A DNA stretch of 64,000 nucleotides from Hydrotaea diabolus (Eukaryota; Arthropoda; Insecta; Diptera; Muscidae): the NCBI GenBank assembly GCA_963513945.1, contig OY740718.1, positions 182,493,162 through 182,557,161 on the forward strand. Reading direction: 5' to 3'. Of the stretch, positions 23,716 through 35,819 are shown in pieces. Both the position numbers and the translations under genes were made by a program. Within the stretch, counting starts at the first letter, position 1, and each line of letters starts with the position of its first letter. The notes below the pieces were generated by a model. It made no database searches, had not been told where the DNA came from, and saw nothing but the letters and a program-made list of their open reading frames with translations.

Positions 23716-24311
23716 AGGTGTGTTTTTTATTGGGGTATAGAACTTTAAGTTGGCATCACTTTTTTAACTGGCGGCCATTTTGTCAGCTGTCAAGTGATTA
23801 ATATTTAGTTTGGTTTGCCATTTCATCATGAACAGGTTGACAAAAGAACAACGCTTGCAAATCGTGCAAAGTTATTTCGAAAGTAATGGTTCAGTTCGCG
23901 AAGTTCACCGCAAGCTCCGTCCATTTTATGGTCGACATAATCGTCCATCAGAGCAATTAATTCGGTTATCCATGGATCGGTTAACATGGACCATTGGATT
24001 ATTTTCTTTGGGGATATGTGAAGTCGCTCGTCTACGCCAACAAACCAGAAACACGTTAGGGGACTTGGAAGCCAACATTCGTGGTGTTATTGCCAACATA
24101 CGGCCCCATATGCTCGAAAAAGTGGTTGAAAATTGGACCTGTAGAATTGGCTTTATTCGAGCCAGCCGCGGCGGCCACATGCCCGAAATCATATTTAAAC
24201 ATTAATGGCATAAAATTATCCTTCCAATAAAGCCAAATTGATGGACATTAAAACGATTTTCTTGTGTTTTATTTCAATTCGAAGTTCTATACCTCAATAA
24301 AAAACACCCTT
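23716..24311 (+). mobile_element. I: short rosa-type mariner derivative with fused transposase ends
   Basis: A 596-bp element flanked by TA, with inverted ends starting AGGTGTGTTTTTTATTGGGG and mirrored at 24280-24311 (the word AGTTCTATACC is shared). Inside, a 125-codon frame from MNRLTKEQRLQIVQSYFESN carries the first helix-turn-helix. It passes a deletion junction near 23965 and ends in the rosa C-terminus (NIRPHMLEKVVENW, GGHMPEIIFKH). In the middle another frame reads PLDYFLWGYVKSLVYANKPE, which contains the third catalytic aspartate. So it is an internal deletion with two small frame slips, not a functional fusion. Confidence 0.75.
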
Positions 24312-24475
24312 TACAAACAAAATTACATGTGCGATGCCTATTTTCAAATTAATTGTGATTGTTTACAGTGAGAACCATCGCTTGTAAGCATTTTCAATAA
24401 TTTTTGTACAAAAATCTGTCCTCTTCGACCATAAACAAATATGTATACGATACCATTGAACTAACTGCAGGAATA

Positions 24476-25699
24476 CTTACATAGTTGGGACATAAATACT
24501 GTTACACACGTTTTATGCTGTAAAATAAAAAGTACTGAATGTTTTTGGACCAAATATTTTTTAATATATTTATTGATGTATATTGTATCAAAAAAGAATC
24601 TACTTATTCGAAATGTCCGCCTTTTGCCTTTACACACGCCTAAAGTCGCACTGGCCAATCGTCAAAAGCTGCACGAACCTCGTCCATTGGAAAATTGAAC
24701 ACAGCCCGCACCAAAGCGGTCTTAAGAGATTCAATGTTGAGGTATCTTTTGTGATAAACCTTGTCCTCTAAAACCGTCCTTAATTTTTAATCCAATGGGT
24801 TCAAATCTGGACTGCCTGAGGGTCATTCTTCAGAGGAAATGAACGCTGGCAAATTGTTTCGAAGCCAGGCCTGGGACGTTTAAGCCTAATGGGCTGGCAC
24901 GTGGCTGGTTTTGGAACAGAGAATTGTTAAGAGGCTTCAAAACAGCTTCCAAAACGGTTTCTTGGTAAACGTAGGCCAATGTTTTGACTCCTTTTCGCAG
25001 GTCAGTTACCCCATCGTAAGAGACACCCCACCAAACAATGACTGAAGCTGGGTGATGACCCTTTTCCACCCTTGGGATCAGTTCAGATGCTTCCTTAGAT
25101 GACCGCGCATACACTCTATAATTTTGCTTGTTAAATTTTTCCTGAACGGTAAAATTTTTTTCTTCGGTGAACAAAATTTTTCTGTGCAAGTTATCAACGT
25201 GCTTCACCAAAAGGCGTTTGAATTTTTCAATCCTAATTTTTTTTAAAGCTGCAGTCAATAAATGTACGATACGTCGTTTGAAAGTCCCAAGTCTTTTTTT
25301 AATGATTCGACTAATGGCGTGTTATTCATCTTACGGGCCATGATTTTCTGTTTTCGGAGCGAATTTCTATGCATTCTTGATTTAACGGCTTTGATGACAT
25401 GTGGTGTTCGAACAGAGCGTGGGCGGTCTTTTACATCTCCAGTCTCCTCAAACAGTTTTATGCATCGGTAGACGAATATGCGGCTAATCCCTAGTGGCCG
25501 AAGCGTTTTGAAAATATCGTTTTTTTCTTTTTACACTTGAAAAGCGCTATTACAGCGATACGGTTCTCATTATCTGATGAAAGTTGAAACAATTTTAAAA
25601 TCCCGTTACAGACTAACGCTAATGAGGTTAGCTTTCAAAACTCACATGGCATTAACGGGGTCAATTCAATGTTGTAACAGTATTTATGTCCCTACTAAG
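24476..25699 (-). mobile_element. D1: maT-like Tc1/mariner element, decayed
   Basis: A 1.224-kb element flanked by TA. Inverted ends contain GGGACATAAATACTGTTAC. The minus-strand transposase keeps the first aspartate block in altered form (KILFTEEKNFTVQEKFNKQN, with E where D is expected), VWWGVSYDGVT, and C-terminal residues up to AKGGHFE. The second-aspartate segment is deleted between KPLNNSLF and the later part. The N-terminal half lies at about 25260-25650 in several frames. The sister copy D2 (41095-43349) shows SPDLNPLD at the third aspartate, which points to the maT (DD37D) group. Confidence 0.75.
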
Positions 25700-26295
25700 T
25701 AGATGTAGAAGTAAAATATTGCAATTTTAAAACGAAACCAAGTAAGCTTCTGTTATTATTTAATTTCGAGTTTTTTGTTTCGAGCTCTGTGTGGCACCGC
25801 ATCCACTGGTAGTAGCCAAAATTTCGGTACCGCTTAACATGGACATATAAACATATGTGGACATATAATCAAATACAATAAAATAATGTCACGAATCAAG
25901 CTACTCTGTGTGCTCAAATTTCCCACATCTCTAAACATTAGGTCTTCGCCCATGGATATAAGGGGCTGAGGAACACATCAACTTAAAAAAGACAAAAGTG
26001 TACCAAAAAACAGAAAAATTTTATTGCAAATCCATTAATGTACGAGTATGTACTTATTTTTAGGATTAGAGTACATTACAAATCCCAGACCAAAGATTTC
26101 AAGGGAAAGAAATAAGAACTTGAAAATTATACTTCTATCAGTAAATTAAATATTAATCAGAAAAAACTACCCCACTAACAATCATATCCCATAATACTGC
26201 CAAATCTATATTGGGACACATTACACGGTGGAGAATTTGGTCAAATTGTTCTCCAAAATATGCATTGATGCATCCAAAAAGACGTATCACACATA
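25700..26295. other. No gene recognised
   Basis: AT-rich spacer between D1 and A2. Confidence 0.4.
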
Positions 26296-27453
26296 CGAGG
26301 CGACCGCAAAAGTAACTGGCCTAACATAAAAAGAACCGTTTTTTTTTGGATTATTATTATTTATTTTTCAACATAATCTTCTTCCAACTCAATACACTTC
26401 ATCAAACGCTTTTCAAGCTTTTAATTCCATCCGAAAAATAAGATTTTTCAAGACCTTCAAAATATGCCTCAATATGAAAATTTTTTGCCACCGAGAAATT
26501 TTTTTAAATTTGGAAACAAGAAATAATCAGAAGGAGCTAAATCTGGATTATATGGTGGATGCGGAGCAATTTCAAAATGTAAATCGGCCAGTTTTTGTTG
26601 AGTTAAAAATACAGTGTGTGAAGGAGCATTATCTTGATGAAAAGGACTTTTTTTTCTAAATGCTGTCGTTTTATCTTGATTTCTTCACTCAACCGATCCA
26701 ATAATGCACAATAATATTCACTATTTATAGTTTTTCCTTTCTCAAGATAATCAATAAATATTATACCCCTTGCATCCCAAAATACTGTGGCCATTGCTTT
26801 TCCTGCTGACTTAACAGTTTTCGCCTTCTTGCGACCACTTTTACCAGCTTCTATCCATTGTTTTGACTGTTCTTTGCATTCTGGGATGTAGCGATGGATC
26901 CATTTTTCATCAACAGTTATGAATCGGCGCAAGAACTCTATTAGATTACGCTGATAAATCGCTAAAAGCTCCTCGGAATTGGTCTAACGGACGATTTTTT
27001 GGGTTAAAGTCAACAAACGCGGCACCTTTTTCGCGGATAGCTTTTTCATGTGGAGTTCATCATGTAAAATACTCCAAACTTGTTTTTCGTATATTTTAAC
27101 AATATCAGCAAGTACTCTGAGCTTTATTCGTATATCTTTAGTCACTTTATTAAATATTTTTCTAATGTTTTCAATAGTAGTAGCAGTTTTCGGTCTTCCA
27201 GAGCGTTGTTCATCTTCCGTACTTGAACGACCCATTTTAAATTGTTGAACCCAGGATTTCACGGTGGAGTTTGATGCTGCATTATCATAAAACTTGTTTA
27301 CTTCAATCACCTGTAACAAAGAAAATAATCAATAAATATACCGGAAATTTTGCAGATGGCTTATAAAAGATTGCTTTTAAAAAACAAAAACAAAAAAAAG
27401 TAGCTAATAAAACAGAAAATGTGCCAGGCCAGTTAGTTTTACGGTCGCCCTCG
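26296..27453 (-). mobile_element. A2: mariner (DD34D), internally deleted
   Basis: Flanked by TA (26294-26295, 27454-27455); one G is missing from the left terminal repeat (CGAGGCGACC). The minus-strand transposase retains the second helix-turn-helix part (27319 to 26984), FITVDEKWIHRYIPECK, and FWDARGIIFIDYLEKGKTIN. About 125 bp with the start codon and first helix are deleted near 27290, joining the 5' UTR to the middle of the DNA-binding domain. A run of T near 26650 shifts the frame before the second aspartate. Inactive. Confidence 0.85.
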
Positions 27454-27555
27454 TACAACAGATATGCCAAAAAATTTTAATAGTTTTTTTCAGAAACAAA
27501 ATTGTCGTTGTTTATTCAACCATTCATAAGATACTATTTTTTTATATGTTGAGTA

Positions 27556-28850
27556 CGAGGGCGGTTCGAAAAGTCCTTAGCCTATCAATGAAAGAGAATA
27601 GTTAGTTTTTCAAAAATATTTTTATTTTTCAATATAATCTCCTGAAACTTCAATACACTTAGTCCAACGCTTATCTAGCAATTCTATCCCTTGATCAAAA
27701 TAGATCTCCTCAAGGTCTTCAAAATAGTGGTTTACAACTGTAATTGCATCTTCATTTGAGGTAAAACGCTTGCCAGCAAGGAATTTTTTTAAATTTGGGA
27801 ACAGGTAAAAGTCACTGGGAGCTAAATCAGGAGAATAAGATGGGTGGTCAAGCAACTCGTACTTTAATTCGTTGATTTTAGCCATTGTTAAAACACTCTT
27901 GTGCGCTGGTGCGTTGTCTTGATGAAAAATTATTTTTTTGTGTTGTAAGCCAGGTCGTTTTTCTCGAATTTGTGCATTTAATTGATCTAAAAGGTTGCAA
28001 TAGTACTCTGAATTTATTGTTTTACCCTTTTGCAGATAGTCATCAATAAAATACCTTTAAAGTCCAAAAAAAACCGTTGCCATAACCTTACCAGCAGATT
28101 GAATTGTTTTTGCCTTCTTTGGGGCACTTCCTCCAGCTTCAGTCCATTGTTTGGATTGTTCTTTTGTCTCTGGAGTATAGTGGTGGATCCATGTCTCATC
28201 AACAGTTATGAAACGAAGCTTAAAATCCATTTTATTTCGCTGAAAACGATCCAAACAAGCTTGAGAAATGTTCATTCTTATGCGTTTTAGGTCGACTGTT
28301 AACAAGTCCGGTACCCAGCTTGCAGAAAGCTTTTTCATCTGTAGTTCTTCATGCAAAATTAAATGGACTCGATCATTTGAGATGCATATGATATTAGCTA
28401 TTTCACGCACTTTTATTCGTCGATCATTTAATACCATATCATGCACTTTGGCTACAATTTCTGTTATTGTTGCTGTTTTTGGACGTCCACTACGTGGTTC
28501 ATCTTCAATGCTTGTACGATCACGTTTAAATTCAGCAACCCAATTTTTTACTGTTGCATATGAAGGAGCACTTTCACCTAACACATTCACCATATCATTA
28601 TGAATTTCTTGTCCCGATGAACCTTTTTTATGTAAATATTTAATGACACCACGAATTTCTAATTTTTCCATTGTAAAAAAATCGCGGTTGTGTCTTTTGT
28701 GAACACCTGTTTCTATATAAAGGAGTTGCCAGATCGAAACAAAATTTAACATGTGTTTTTAGCAGAGATGGAAGTTTCCAAAATACTTAACATTTTTCTG
28801 TTTATACAGCGCTTTTTGTGCTAGGCTAACAAGTTTCCGAGCCGCCCTCG
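27556..28850 (-). mobile_element. B3: mariner (DD34D), near full length, frameshifted
   Basis: Flanked by TA (27554-27555, 28851-28852). The minus-strand start MEKLEIRGV is at 28671. The first 205 or so codons are open and include TVDETWIHHYTPETKEQSKQ. An indel in the A-run near 28068 breaks the frame at the FWDFKGIL block, and a one-base loss follows near 28040. The rest (HQDNAPAHK, YSPDLAPSDFYLF, LLDKRWTKCIE) runs to 27622. Two small indels are the only gross damage, so this is among the least decayed copies. Confidence 0.88.
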
Positions 28851-28852
28851 TA

Positions 28853-29719
28853 TTTGGATTTTAATACGAGTATGTTTTTTGCTTCTCCTGTAAAGTTGTA
28901 AAAAATTTAGTTAGGTCATTTTGTATTTCTCGTGCCGACATGTTGATATAACATGAAAGATCAGATAAAGGCGCAATTTAGTTGACTGTAAACAAATGTA
29001 CTTGGTTAAAAGCAAAGTAGTTGCAAATATTTATTGCCTGCAATAATAAATTTTGAAATAGTTTATGTCTTTGCATATTATCTTAACTTAAATATTAGAT
29101 TGAATCGAAAATTTATTGCGGTTTTTAACAGCGTAGCGAAGTTGGAAGGTTAAGACAATAGTGCACTTTAGCAGGGAATTAATTCAAGAACATTTTCCAG
29201 TTAGGTGGCGAACTAGGTTAGGGCCTATTTAAACTGACGATAACTAGTAGCTTTTGAGATCGTTCTCCCATAAAAATTAGACATGGGCATTGAGATCTCG
29301 TACAGCATAAACCAGGCAGAGCTTGGTGCAAAGCATAGAAAATATAGTTGCCGAAGAAGCTAGTAACACAAAAGACCCAGAAGTCTAGAGCAGTGAGGTC
29401 TTCACACATATGATCACATATTGAGCTTGTGTGTGTAAGAGGAATAAAACGATAGACAAATGTATTTTGATTGACTTTCATTGCAAATTCATAAATTTAA
29501 ACAATGCAAGAGCCGAATGCCCACGATGCCTAAGATAAAAACACGAAGATGTTTACACTATATCGGTGCAGAAGAGTGTTACCGGTTTGGTCGGTTTCGA
29601 CCAAATATGGTAAAAAAAAAATAAAAAATTTGTAGTTGCAACAATTAAGTCATTTGTTAACAAAAAGTGTCCAGTCTTATTTGTCGGGGCCTAACTTAAA
29701 CCACCACTACTATCAATAT
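28853..29719. other. No gene recognised
   Basis: AT-rich. A short palindromic word around 29588-29606 (TTTGGTCGGTTTCGACCAAA) is the only structure noticed. Confidence 0.4.
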
Positions 29720-30055
29720 ATCAAAGACTTTCTAGCGATATCGTGTGTTCTTTCGTTATTGCCCTCAATTGGCCGTCCAGATCGTTTAGCGCCATTTGTA
29801 CCTGTGCGACCACAACAAAAGTCATTAAACCACTTTTTTACCATTGAAATTGATGGTGCAGAGTCCCTATAATATTTATCAAGCTTTTCCTTGGTATGAC
29901 TGACTTTTTTTTTCAAGCAAAAAACAATGTTTAATGAGCACTCGAAATTCACTTCTTTCCATTTTTAACAAAATCTACGAGGTTGTATATTTTGAACAGC
30001 TGTTAAACAAAAATTAAACGCTGAAGCTCTCTCAAAATTTGACAGTAGCCTATTA
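29720..30055 (-). pseudogene. C2: mariner transposase N-terminal relic
   Basis: The minus-strand start MERSEFRVLIKHCFLL at 29962 is a clear mariner N-terminus. The frame shifts in an A-run, then DKYYRDSAPSISMVKKWFND and RSGRPIEG follow before homology ends near 29740. Same family as C1. No catalytic residues remain. Confidence 0.7.
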
Positions 30056-30311
30056 AGAGATGGTACTGGATAGGAGCTGTATTGCATTCCATACAACTAA
30101 GGGGGAAGTTGGCCTTGAAAGTACACATAAATCACACTAAACACTATGTACAAGGTGGGCCAAAAGTTACTATGGGTAAAAAAACTTTAATAACTTTTTC
30201 GTTTATAATTTTTTATTTTTTTTTTTTACTTATTTTTTTTTACTCTAGTACAAAATGGAAATTTGTTTACACTAAGTATGAAAAATAATGCCGCTTAAAT
30301 GACCCCCGTTT

Positions 30312-30945
30312 TCAGCTTCGCAATGATAGGCTCGTTTTAGAGCATTTTCTATAACATATTTCAAAATTTATGGCTTTAGCGTTCAAATTTCTGCCTTGAG
30401 TTGAAGGATTGTCTCGGGCTTGTTCACATATACTCGCTCCTTCAAATAACCCCGAAGATAATAGTCGGGTGCTGACAAATCTGGCGATCGCGCTGGTCAA
30501 ATAATTTCCGAATTTCTGAAAATTATTCGCTCTCCAAAAATTTGACTTAAAAGCGCCATCGTGTCTCGGACAGAGTGGGCTCCGTCCTGCTGAATCCACA
30601 TCTCAGGTATGTTTTCAAGAGCAGGATGTAACAAAATTTCGATCATGAACGATACCGCTCTCCATTTAAGGTTACATGACTTCCATCTTCATTCTCGAAA
30701 AAGTAAGGCCCAATAATATTTGCAGATGTGATCCCACACCATACTGTAAACCTAATGGAGTGCAATTGAAGTTAATGAACGGCTCTTGGATTTTCAGAAC
30801 CCCAGAAACTACAGTTATGCTTATTAACAAAGCCATTCAAATGAAAATGAGCTTTATCACTCATGCGTTTGCGTTAAAATAATTGATCGCTGATTTTAAT
30901 AATAAAATTCTATTATTCTGGTTCGTTGTTCAGTTGTGAATCTCT
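30312..30945 (-). pseudogene. J transposase, DDxD with 39-residue spacing, broken
   Basis: The start MERFTTEQRTRIIEFYY is at about 30945; TAA follows. A deletion joins QTH to the DKAHFHLNG-like first-aspartate block near 30860 (here degraded). Then come TVWCGITSANIIGPYFFENE, MWIQQDGAHS (second aspartate) and ARSPDLSAPDYYL (third). I count 39 residues between the second and third aspartates, with one tryptophan codon changed to TGA in between. The C-terminal part VNKPETILQLKAEI ends in a stop. The spacing differs from the 41 of the G elements, so this is a separate group. Confidence 0.7.
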
Positions 30946-30979
30946 CCATTAGTTATTCTCCAAGTGTTATTTATATATA

Positions 30980-32252
30980 CGAGGGCGGTTCGGAAAGTGC
31001 TTAGCCTATCAATGAACGAGTATAGTTAGTTTTTCAAAAATATTTTTATTTGTCAATATAATCTCCTGAAACTTCAATACACTTAGTCCAACGCTTATCT
31101 AGCAATTCTATCCCTTGATTAAAATAGTTTTCCTCAAGGTCTTCAAAATAGTGGTTTACAACTGTAATTGCATCTTCATTTGAGGTAAAACGTTTGCCAA
31201 GGAATTTTTTAGATTTGGGAACAGGTAAAAGTCACTGGGAGCTAAATCAGGAGAATAAGGTGGGTGGTCAAGCAACTCGTACTTTAATTCGTTGATTTTA
31301 GCCATTGTTAAAACACTCTTGTGCGCTGGTGCGTTGTTTAGATGAAAAATTATTTTTTTGTGTTGTAAGCCAGGACGTTTTTCTCGAATTTGTACATTTA
31401 ATTGATTTAAAAGGTTGTAATAGTACTCTGAATTTATTGTTTTACCCTTTTGCAGATAGTCAATCAAAAAAATACCCCAAAAACCGTTGCCATAACCTTA
31501 CCAGCCGATTGAATTGTTTTTGCCTTCTTTGGGGCACTTCCTCCAGCTTCAGTCCATTGTTTGGATTGTTCTTTTGTCTCTGGAGTATAGTGGTGGATCC
31601 ATGTCTCATCAACAGTTATGAAACGACGCTTAAAATCTATTTTATTTCGCTGAAAACGATCCAAACAAGTTTGAGAAATGTTCATTCTTATGCGTTTTTG
31701 GTCGACTGTTAAGAAGTCCGGCACCCATCTTGCAGAAAGCTTTTTCATCTGTAGTTCTTCATGCAAAATTAAATGGACTCGATCATTTGAGATGCCCATG
31801 ATATTAGCTATTTCACGCACTTTTATTCGTCGATCATTTAATACCATATCATGCACTTTGGCTACAATTTCTGTTGTTGTTGCTGTTTTTGGACGTCCAC
31901 TACGTGGTTCATCTTCAATGCTTGTACGACAACGTTTAAATTCAGCAACCCAATTTTTTACTGTTGCGTATGAAGGAGCACTTTCACCTAACACATTCAC
32001 CATATCATTATGAATTTCTTGTCCCGATAAACCGTTTTTTATGTAAATATTTAATGACACCACGCATTTCTAATTTTTCCATTGTAAAAAAATCGCGGAT
32101 GCGTCTTTTGTGAACACCTGTTTCTATATGAAGGAGTTGCCAGATCGAAACAAAATTTAACATGTGTTCATAGCAGAGATGGAAGTTTCCAAAACACTTA
32201 ACTTTTTTCTGTTTATACCGCGCTTTTTGTGCTAGGCTAAGAACCGCCCTCG
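30980..32252 (-). mobile_element. B4: mariner (DD34D) nested in J
   Basis: The left flank is TA; the right end lost about 10 bases of the terminal repeat (AGGCTAAGAACCGCCCTCG), and the following TA is changed to TT. The transposase starts at 32082. One extra base after the sixth A of an A-run near 32034 shifts the frame after KYLHKK. From 32000 to 31470 the frame is open and includes TVDETWIHHY. A deletion at 31470-31480 removes part of FWDFKGIL. HLNNAPAHK replaces HQDNAPAHK, so the second catalytic aspartate has mutated to asparagine. Stop at 31046. Confidence 0.88.
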
Positions 32253-32337
32253 TTTAATCATAAAAAAATAAAAAAAATATATAAACGAAATAGTCATTAA
32301 ATTTTTAAACCCCATGGTCATTTTTGCCCACCATGTA

Positions 32338-34853
32338 TAAGGTATCTCTTTTGAAACACCGAAACAAATATTTATTTTAATCCGACAACACGTACGGATG
32401 TAGCAGTTGTCACACAGGATTTGCTTTTATATCCTTTTGGGAAATTACTATGATCAGCTTAGTCATCCAATTCTTGAATAAATCATCCGAACTTTTTTAT
32501 AACAGCAAACTATACGGAGTTTGGTTAATACAAAGAATTTATTTGTTGTTTCCTTATATGTTGTATGGTTGGATCTCATATTTATCAGTTGTAGCAACCA
32601 ATACTTTAACTGAATCCGGTTGGTATTACCGACTTATGGGCTGTAAAAATCGTACTATCATTGTTGCTTCTAGCTAATGGTAAGTCCAAGTTCTGAAAGA
32701 TTTGTGTACGTATTTGGAATTTGAATGAAGACGTGGATAAAGACAAAATGATATGATTTCTAAGAGCAACGAATGATGATAAGAATTATATCGTTCACAG
32801 ATTACTAATTTGAGAGATGTTTCACCTTGTTCGTCAATGGAATGCTTGGTATTGCAAAAAAATTTAAATTTTTCCGAGGTACCTTTAGACGCCTTAACGC
32901 AACATTTTACTCTCAAAGATAATTTAAATTTTTTTTTAATAATTTCTCTTGCGATCCATATTTCTAGAATGAGAGATTTAGTTAACCCTCCCTCCGATGA
33001 CTGGTAAAGGGTATTACGAGTACATAAATACGAACATCAACTATAGATGACTTGTACCGTGAAATAATCAATTCCAACCAATTTTAATAAAAATTCGCAT
33101 AATTCGTACCAACGATATTGGAAAAACACGCAATAAAGACTGTGTTCGAATTCTTTGAATTTTTCATGCAGACATGACCTTTGTCAATATGTATGGTTGT
33201 GTATGTGTCTGTATTCAAAAAAAGGTCAAGACGTTGTATTAATATTATGGCATTACCAGTTTTACGTATTCACAATTTAATTCATCCTACATGTTGCCTG
33301 GGTATTTTTCATATTTTCTCTTTCTAATCTATTTATAGATTATTTGTGGCATGGAAAATATTATTTTTTTTCACTCCGTGAGACGTGAACCGGCGTGAAA
33401 AACGACACGTAAATATGTCAACGTGTAAAAAACGAATACACAAATCTCTAATCTTCTGTCGTTCACTTTATCTACGCTGCGAAACCAATTACAAGTGAAA
33501 TATTTCAATGCGTCATAAAACGTACTTTCCGCGCTCCCTTGAAAAAAACCCCTTGCACAAGCTATTATTAAAGCAGAGATTCAGATTTAATAAAAATATG
33601 ATAGAAATGTTGTTAACCATAAATACCGGTATACAGGTAGAATTTTATTCGCATTTCAATACGCCTTCAGCTAAGTGGAGAATGGCTCATTAAATGAAGC
33701 ACGTACTGAAAGGTACGATGATATCGATGTTTTGCAATCTTGTCTGCCGATAAATAAAAAATAAATGACAACCGTGACACTTGTAATCCGATGTTTTTTT
33801 TTTTGTTGCTTCTTTCATGTACAAATACCAGCTACAACGGTCAATACAAAATTCCTGGGTGCAAGGTAGCCTTGCCCATCCAAGGGGGTGGGCCGCATAC
33901 TCCCGCTGGGCAATGAATGAAATATTTTTCCACTCTGTCGGTCAAGGAGGGCGGGTTGGAACATAAATGAACAGCATGATTTGTATAGCTGCAATGCAAA
34001 CGATAATCCCCGAGATGTGGAAGTTTTTTCTGCAGTTCGTATGACAAGAAATGAAAAACATCGGACTAGTACAATAAAAATATGGAGGGAAGATGTCGGA
34101 ACTCGTATATAATCGCGAAAAAAATAATAATTGAAAAATGCGTAAAAACTGGCATATTTATTATTATTCGGTTGGGTCGAATTATGTTTCCTTCACAATG
34201 AAGGGTCTTTCTACATCTTGCTACAGCCGACACAACCTTGTAAAATAATCTGTTGTATGTAAGGACATCTAAGAATCAAAGACAGCAAGCAGAGTCTTTT
34301 TAAAATTTACCAGGGATAATGAATCGGGCCCCAACTTAGGTCAATTCTTTTAATCAACTGGTGATGCTTGAGTAAGCTCGAACTTAAGATGTTACTTCTG
34401 AAGCGGAAAGGACATAATTCGTGGGGCAATATAAAGCATAGACCGGTCCAGTTTTACAAGGGAAAATTATAGGTCGCTCATATTGCACTTTGATTTTATG
34501 AGCTAGATTTTATTACCTTTATGTGGTCGCTATTAAAAACATAGACCGATATGACCGATTTTCACTAGAGATTGGTGTTGGTTACTCGTTACGCTCTGTG
34601 AGAAATTTGATCAGGGTTGAATGTAATATGTCGCGTCCAAAGCTGCAGGATTTAAAATCGAAAAGGACTTTTGTATGGAGGCTATACGAAAATATGGACT
34701 TTTATAGTTCAATTTTACCAGAGTAAATTTTCGACCGATCGTAATATAACAAGCAAAATTTGAGATCGATTTAAATAGTAGTGCAGCTGCAGGACCTCTG
34801 TATGGGGGTTATTTTAAACCATGTACCGATATGCTCTAATTTCAGTCTGCATA
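32338..34853. other. No gene recognised
   Basis: 2.5 kb without a supported gene. 33840-34045 is less AT-rich than the rest (minus-strand frame with residues CPAGVCGPPPWMGK); I do not recognise it and see no splice or start context. 34300-34800 resembles the diffuse non-coding repeats seen at 35820 and 60340 (phrases about ATAGACCGAT and GATCGGT). Confidence 0.35.
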
Positions 34854-35663
34854 AAGGGTGGACCATTTAAAACTTTAAATTTGAATCGACTTAAAAAATA
34901 TACTGGTATTTTTTTTTGGTTTCTGGTTTTATTGAAAAGATTGAACTTTGATATTAAATAATGCAAAATAATATCATTCATATGACTACTACAACTGGCT
35001 CGGCAGTACCTCATACGATCAAATACGAGTAAATTTTCTTTTTGTTCGGGTGAAATCTCTTCAATGACAACATCAATTTCACGTTTCAACGCTTCAATTG
35101 TCTCTGTATGCTTTGTGTAGCATTAATTCTTAATGACTCTACACAGAAAATAATACAGAGGGATCAAATCACAGCTACGGAGCGGCAAATTGACATAACA
35201 ATTTCGGCTGGTTATTCGATTTTTAAATACAGTTCGTTGGTTGTATGCCATGTGCCCTGTCGTGTTAAAACCAAATATCGTCCATGTCAGTCTCTTGAAT
35301 TTTTGGAAACAAAACTGCGTTGAGCCTGGCGTGGTAACGCTCACCGTTGACGGTAACGGCGGCTTCTTGACCATTTTCGAAGAAAACTGACCCAACGATA
35401 CCGCCAGCCCAAAATTCACACCAAACAGTGACTCGTTGTGGAGCTACTTAATAGTCACGTGGGGGTTCTCTTGCGCTATAATTGGCAATTTTGCTTATTG
35501 ACATAGCCAGTGAGATAAAAATGAGCTTTATCTGAATAAACGATTTTTCGGTAGAATACCATTATTAAATGAAAAAGTTCAACCATTCCAAAAAAACAGA
35601 AATTTTAAAAAATTATCAGCACTTTTTTCTACATCCGATTCAAATTTAAAGTGGCCCACCCTT
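34854..35663 (-). mobile_element. K: DDxD Tc1/mariner element, internally deleted
   Basis: Inverted ends AAGGGTGGACCATTTAAA and TTTAAAGTGGCCCACCCTT, each followed by TA. The minus strand keeps the block VTVWCEFWAGGIVGSVFFEN, then VTVNGERY and DDIWFQHDRAHGIQ (second aspartate, QHD), then frame loss. The piece with the third aspartate is degraded (CDLIPLYYF). It is related to J and the G elements by these blocks but has distinct termini. Confidence 0.7.
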
Positions 35664-35819
35664 TATAAACCAACTTTAAACAAATTTCTAAATTCTAAAT
35701 TTTTGCCCCGGATCTACGGGTCCCAAAAATGACCCGTAGACCAGGACTAGAATGACTACTCAACAAGTCGACAAATTAAGTTTGGCCTAGCTGTAGCTTA
35801 TATACCCTCCATCATGATC

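Larger units (their letters stand above)
30151..32335 (-). mobile_element. J: DDxD Tc1/mariner element carrying a nested mariner
   Basis: The left end CAAGGTGGGCCAAAAGTTAC and the right end (32282-32335) are inverted copies over about 55 bp, each bordered by TA (30149-30150, 32336-32337). Mariner B4 (30980-32252) sits inside, between the right terminal part and the transposase start. Without B4 the element is about 0.9 kb, an internally deleted copy. Confidence 0.8.

Noticed and set aside
24780..24800. A GGTTCAAATC-like word suggesting a tRNA T-loop
   Set aside because: It lies inside the D1 transposase relic and there is no matching acceptor stem or anticodon arm.
33841..34047. A minus-strand frame with CPAGVCGPPPWMGK
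   Set aside because: Composition differs from its surroundings, but there is no start or splice context and no recognised family.
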